Of a stretch of 34,868 nt of DNA, positions 31,420 to 34,868 are shown piece by piece; within the stretch, counting starts at the first letter, position 1; the number at the start of each line of letters is the position of its first letter. A model generated the notes under the pieces. The model was not told the origin of the DNA. It made no database searches and was given only the letters and a program-made list of their open reading frames with translations. The translations under genes were made by a program, and so were the position numbers. The stretch is from Clostridiales bacterium (GTDB taxonomy: Bacteria > Bacillota > Clostridia > Oscillospirales > Oscillospiraceae). The stretch spans positions 1 to 34,868 of the forward strand of contig SFPN01000026.1 of assembly GCA_004551945.1 (NCBI GenBank), in the 5' to 3' direction.

Positions 31420-32730
31420 ATGAAGGGATGGAAGACGCGATTTGCCGCAGTCCTGCTGGTTCTGGTGCTCTGCGTGGGTCTGGCCCCGGGGGCGCTGGCT
31501 GCCTCTGCCTATGACCGCCCGGGGCAAAAGCTGGCCTGCCTCACCTTTGACGACGGCCCGGGTCCCTATTCGGACCAGATTCTGGACGTTTTGAAGGCCC
31601 ACGGGGCCAAGGCCACCTTCTTTATGAACGGGTACAAGGTCCGGACCTACGCGGCCCAGGTGCAACGGATGGCGGCGGAGGGCCACCAGATCGGCAACCA
31701 CACCTATAACCACCCCTACCTGGCCAAGAGCAGTGATACCCTCATCCGCCAGGAGATCCAGTCCACCGCCCAGGCCCTGACCGAGGTCACCGGGCTTACG
31801 GGCACCGGAGGGACCGGGTTCTATCTGCGGCCTCCCTATGGCAGCTTCAACAGTCGGGTGATCGCCGCCGCCGGGGTGCCGGTGATCTGGTGCACCGTGG
31901 ATTCCGGGGACTGGAAGTACCAGGACGCAAAACGGCTGGTGAGCTATACCGGCTCCGTTCTTCAGGACGGGGATATTGTCATTCTCCACGAGACCCACAA
32001 ATCCACCGCCCAGGGGCTGGACGCGCTGCTCACCAGGCTGGAGGAGCGGGGCTTCCAGCTGGTGACCCTGGAGGACCTGTTCTGGCGGCGGGGGATTACT
32101 CCTCAGGCGGGCCAGATCTATTACAGCGCCAAGAACACCGGCGTGAACCGCTGCGAGAAGGCCCTTTACTGGGACGAGAGCAAACTGAACACCCACTGGG
32201 CCTGGCCCAGCATTCAGTTTGTCATGGAGCAGGGCCTGATGACCGGCAATGAATACGGGGAGTTTACCCCTCAGTTCCCCCTGACCCGGGGAATGTTTGT
32301 CACCATTCTGGGCCGCCTGTCCGGGGTGGGGGCAGGGGAGACCTCCTCGGGCTTCCAGGATATTCCCGATGATCACTACGCTGCCCCCTATGCTGCCTGG
32401 GCCAGGGAGACCGGGGTGATGACCGGGGTGGAGGAGGGCCGCTTCGGGGTGAACAGCCCCCTGACCCGCCAGCAGATGGCGGTGGCCCTGGCCCGATACG
32501 CCCGGCTGAAGGGCGCGGAAGGGGAAGTCTTCGACCTGTCCCTTTATGAGGACAGCACCGAAATCGCCGCTTGGGCCAGAGAGGGCGTGGCCCAGTGCTC
32601 TGCCCTGGGCCTGCTGAACGGGTCCCAGGGGAAGTTTTCACCCAATGGGGTCACCACCCGGGCCATGGGCGCCGTGATCCTCCAGAGGCTGTGTGAGTAC
32701 GAGTTTCCCACAGAAGCAGAAGAAATCTGA
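31420..32730 (+). CDS. Secreted polysaccharide deacetylase with SLH repeats
   Basis: 436 residues. Signal peptide 1-28 (cleavage near ALA/ASA). NodB domain about 36-225: metal/catalytic D44-D45 in TFDDGP, H94 and H98 in NHTYNH, RPPYG (137-141), and ILHE with H190. It should remove acetyl groups from peptidoglycan or a similar glycan outside the cell. Three SLH repeats follow (about 257-305, 318-365, 376-430), which would bind it to the pyruvylated cell-wall polymer. Start fixed by AGAAGGGGA; an upstream open frame covers the promoter. It diverges from the marR operon. Confidence 0.93.
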   Translation: MKGWKTRFAAVLLVLVLCVGLAPGALAASAYDRPGQKLACLTFDDGPGPYSDQILDVLKAHGAKATFFMNGYKVRTYAAQVQRMAAEGHQIGNHTYNHPYLAKSSDTLIRQEIQSTAQALTEVTGLTGTGGTGFYLRPPYGSFNSRVIAAAGVPVIWCTVDSGDWKYQDAKRLVSYTGSVLQDGDIVILHETHKSTAQGLDALLTRLEERGFQLVTLEDLFWRRGITPQAGQIYYSAKNTGVNRCEKALYWDESKLNTHWAWPSIQFVMEQGLMTGNEYGEFTPQFPLTRGMFVTILGRLSGVGAGETSSGFQDIPDDHYAAPYAAWARETGVMTGVEEGRFGVNSPLTRQQMAVALARYARLKGAEGEVFDLSLYEDSTEIAAWAREGVAQCSALGLLNGSQGKFSPNGVTTRAMGAVILQRLCEYEFPTEAEEI

Positions 32731-32770
32731 AAAAAGCTGGGCTTCCTTTGCAGGAAAGCCCAGCTTTTCT
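32729..32770. terminator. Terminator after the deacetylase gene
   Basis: AAAAGCTGGGCTT (32732-32744) with AAGCCCAGCTTTT (32756-32768), extended inside by a CT/AG pair. There is a T-run on both strands, so it can also stop minus-strand transcription. 32771-32878 holds nothing I can identify. Confidence 0.88.
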
Positions 32771-32878
32771 TTGAAAATCGTCCGCACCTGGAGGGGCCCG
32801 ACCACTGGATGCGCGCCCAGCCGGTGGGGGCGCTTTTGGACGGCAATGGGGCCCTGGCCGGGCAGGCCGCCCCGGGGA

Positions 32879-33340
32879 TCACATCCCCGCCAGCTCCCTG
32901 GCATACGCCGCCGTCACATCCATCCGCGCAGCGACTTCCTCTATCGTCATGCCCAGGTCCAAAAACCGGCGGCAGACGGCGGAGAGGGGCTCGGCAATTT
33001 CCAGCACATGGCCGTCCGGGTCCAGCAGACGCACCACCCGCTGGCCCCAGCGGTGCTCCAGCAGAGGGTGGGCGTATTCCACCTGTTTGCCCTCCAGCTT
33101 TGCCAGAAAGCCCTCCAGGTCCTCCTCCACAAAATACAGCTCGGCGTCCTTTCCGCCGAAGCGGATCTCTTCTGTTCCCAGAAATTCGATCCAGCTGTCC
33201 AGGGTTTGGAGGGCAATTCCCCCGGTGAGAGTCACGTTGGCCCCGAAATCCAGAATTTTCTCCAGCCCCAGCACCTCCTGATAGAAGGCCAGGGACCGCT
33301 CCATATCCCGCACCACCAAAAGGGGCTGCTGATACGTCAT
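32879..33340 (-). CDS. VOC (glyoxalase/bleomycin-resistance fold) protein with HTH-like tail
   Basis: 153 residues. Residues 1-118 form a VOC domain (PLLVVRDMERSLAFYQEVLGL, then ELYFVEEDLEGFLAKL, WGQRVVRLLDPDGHVLEIAEPL), with the Glu of VLEIAE as a usual metal or active-site position. Residues 120-153 read as a helix-turn-helix-like tail, MTIEEVAARMDVTAAYARELA, beyond the ordinary ~120-residue fold. Substrate unknown. ATG at 33340 has AAAGGA eight bases upstream. It may be read from the upstream gene's strand but a terminator (33366-33393) separates them. Confidence 0.82.
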   Translation of the reverse strand: MTYQQPLLVVRDMERSLAFYQEVLGLEKILDFGANVTLTGGIALQTLDSWIEFLGTEEIRFGGKDAELYFVEEDLEGFLAKLEGKQVEYAHPLLEHRWGQRVVRLLDPDGHVLEIAEPLSAVCRRFLDLGMTIEEVAARMDVTAAYARELAGM

Positions 33341-33359
33341 GCTGATCATCCTTTCCCAA

Positions 33360-33393
33360 CAAAAAACGCCCGGAACCCTGGGGTTCCGGGCGT
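33360..33393 (-). terminator. Terminator of the CofE-like gene
   Basis: ACGCCCGGAACCC (33366-33378) pairs perfectly with GGGTTCCGGGCGT (33381-33393); six T follow on the minus strand (33360-33365). Confidence 0.92.
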
Positions 33394-33402
33394 TGGTCCG
33401 TC

Positions 33403-34578
33403 TTATTCGGCGTAATTCTTGAAGTAGTTCTGAATGACGATGAAGGGGGTACCCTTGTCGCCGGACCCGGAGGTCAGGTCGCACAGGGAGCCCAGCAGGT
33501 CGGTGTACTGCCGGGGGGTGGTGCCCTCGGAGCTCATGTCGCCCACCAGGTCAGCGTTTTTGGCCTGAATCTCCTTGCGGATGGCGGCCTTCAGCTCCTC
33601 GCCGGACAGGTCTGCAAAGTCGTTGTCGGCCAGATACTTGAGCTTCAGCTCGTTGGGGCGGCCGGACAGACCAGCGGTGTAAGCGGGGGAGACCACGGGA
33701 TCAGCCAGCTCCCAGATGCCGCCCACAGGGTCCTTGAAGGCGCCGTCGCCGTAGACCATGGCCTCCACGTGGATGCCACGGTCGGCCAGGATGCGGGCCT
33801 GGATGCCGTCCACCACAGGCTGACAGTTCCGGGGGAAGAGCTTCAGCTTCTCCTCGGTGGCCTTGTTGGAGCCCAGCAGGCCGTACTGATCGTGGTAGCC
33901 GCTGCCGTCCACGGGGGCGGACATCACGTCAGCCAGGGTGCAGACGTTCTTGCCCAGGGCCTTCAGGGTGTCCCGGGTCTCGTTCCGGGTGTGAATGTCG
34001 CAGCAGAGAATGTCATCGCAGGCGGTGGCAATGTAGCGGCAGTCGTTGGAGAAGAGGAAGGTGGCCTTGGCCCCTTCGCTCTCAATCACCTGACGGTAGA
34101 AGTCCAGGTAGTTCACGCCGGTGAAGGGGTGGACGGGGGAGCCGAAGGTTTCCACAAAGTCCTTCTCCTGGTAGGAGGTCACCTCGCTGTACTTGTGCTT
34201 GACGTAAGCGGAGCGGGCCATCAGGGGGTTGCCCACCTCGTCGTTGGGGTAGCTGAACAGAATGACCACCTCGTCCACAGCCCGGGCGATGCCCTTCAGG
34301 CACATGGAGAAGCGGTTGCGGCTGAGGATGGGGAACACCAGCCCCAGCTTTTTGGTGCCGAATTTATTGCGGATATCCTGGGCAACCTGGTCCACGGTCA
34401 CATAGTTGCCCTGGGCGCGGGCCACCACGGACTCGGTCACGGCAATGATGTCGCGGTCCTTCAGGGTGTAGTTGTCCTCCTTCTCGGATGCGTACACGCT
34501 GTTTACGACGATCTCCACGATGTCGTCGCCCTCGCGGATGATGGGGGCCTGGATGCCTCTGGAAATAACGCCTGCCAT
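33403..34578 (-). CDS. CofE-like (F420-0:gamma-glutamyl ligase family) protein
   Basis: 391 residues. The F420 ligase family fold is seen in GDDIVEIVVNSVY, DRDIIAVTESVVARAQG, a long middle with NPLMARSAYVKHKY, and GIQARILADRGIHVEAMVYGDGAFKDP, which contains the metal-binding Asp/Glu region. The enzyme family adds glutamate to a cofactor-like acceptor through an acyl-phosphate. Firmicutes of this kind generally lack the F420 pathway, so the true acceptor is unclear. Start at 34578 with GGAGGATT upstream; 30 more open codons reach to the promoter region and are rejected. Monocistronic. Confidence 0.8.
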   Translation of the reverse strand: MAGVISRGIQAPIIREGDDIVEIVVNSVYASEKEDNYTLKDRDIIAVTESVVARAQGNYVTVDQVAQDIRNKFGTKKLGLVFPILSRNRFSMCLKGIARAVDEVVILFSYPNDEVGNPLMARSAYVKHKYSEVTSYQEKDFVETFGSPVHPFTGVNYLDFYRQVIESEGAKATFLFSNDCRYIATACDDILCCDIHTRNETRDTLKALGKNVCTLADVMSAPVDGSGYHDQYGLLGSNKATEEKLKLFPRNCQPVVDGIQARILADRGIHVEAMVYGDGAFKDPVGGIWELADPVVSPAYTAGLSGRPNELKLKYLADNDFADLSGEELKAAIRKEIQAKNADLVGDMSSEGTTPRQYTDLLGSLCDLTSGSGDKGTPFIVIQNYFKNYAE

Positions 34579-34670
34579 GGTCAATCCTCCAATATGTGTA
34601 AGAATAGCAGAAATGGTTTTTGCAGAAAAAAGATCAAAAGAAAAATTATATACAAAAAATTTCCGCAACT

Positions 34671-34699
34671 ATTATACCCGCTGTCAGAAAGAATAACAA
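34671..34699 (-). promoter_or_regulatory. Promoter of the CofE-like gene
   Basis: Minus strand TTGTTA (34694-34699), 17-base spacer, TATAAT (34671-34676). Leader of about 85 AT-rich bases. Confidence 0.75.
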
Positions 34700-34868
34700 G
34701 AGCAAATTTGCCTGGAATTCAACTTTTTCACTAGGTTTGTTCTCTTCTTGGTGCAAAATGGCGGGGGAAAATGTAGGTGTTACGATGATGTGTGACAAAA
34801 AGTAAAAAAAGATAGCGAATAGGAGTGGCCTGTATTAAGGTTGAGTTGCCGAGACAAAACCGAAAGGC
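34700..34868. other. Right-edge intergenic stretch, no gene identified
   Basis: AT-rich, no supported ORF. The last ~60 bases (about 34808-34868) turn purine-rich with short pairable runs (GCC ... GGC at the very end), which could be the start of a structured leader for a gene beyond the window; no known riboswitch core could be recognised in the visible part. Confidence 0.3.

Noticed and set aside
32544..33362. A long minus-strand frame running through the VOC gene and the deacetylase end
   Set aside because: It is out of frame with the VOC domain and rich in Gly, Ala and Arg; no family features.

Overview
The window looks like chromosome of a high-GC clostridium of the Oscillospirales type (Flavonifractor / Pseudoflavonifractor / Lawsonibacter-like). 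This is inferred from Firmicutes marks (HprK, a T-box before thrS, a glycine riboswitch, SLH domains, zinc-type L28 and L32), from the run DUF512 - der - plsY - gpsA, and from strong GC-rich codon bias. No tRNA, rRNA, CRISPR array, transposase or phage gene was seen.

Layout. (1) 5-1280: a lower-GC cassette of a PadR regulator, a one-TM HAAS-like partner and a small secreted protein. (2) 1326-2307: promoter, tandem glycine riboswitch, terminator and a cation-diffusion-facilitator-like membrane protein that has only the TM domain. (3) 2286-7355, minus: a YfcE-type phosphodiesterase, then a polyamine ABC operon potA - potB - potC/potD, with potC and potD fused in one ORF. Before potA lies a ~365-nt non-coding leader with its own promoter, an elaborate long-range fold and a terminator just before the potA ribosome site. 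(4) 7404-14094: a pseudouridine synthase (minus), then yceD - rpmF, DUF512, der, plsY, gpsA, rpmB. (5) 14187-20775: hprK, a family-5 solute-binding lipoprotein with two permeases but no ATPase genes, and pyruvate kinase. (6) 20782-21059: a 200-bp unit with terminal inverted repeats, two converging promoters, a 27-codon ORF and an overlapping antisense transcript, resembling a type I toxin-antitoxin locus. (7) 21096-23696: T-box, thrS without a TGS domain, and an unknown 134-residue protein. (8) 23701-27014: a run of back-to-back perfect hairpins, a GlpA-like / FAD dehydrogenase-DUF1667 pair on the minus strand whose last residues are encoded in the hairpin block, and a second hairpin cluster. 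(9) 27015-31296, minus: marR followed by a heterodimeric ABC exporter, with three similar palindromes at the marR promoter. (10) 31333-34868: a secreted NodB deacetylase with three SLH repeats, a VOC protein with an HTH-like tail, and a CofE-like ligase.

How the genes relate: der and plsY/gpsA serve ribosome assembly and phospholipid synthesis; gpsA and glpA make and oxidise glycerol-3-phosphate; hprK and pyk sit at the sensing and output ends of glycolysis. The candidates for undescribed biology are the potA leader RNA, the sORF/antisense unit, and the hairpin block that lengthens a protein. All structures were folded by eye and no search was run.
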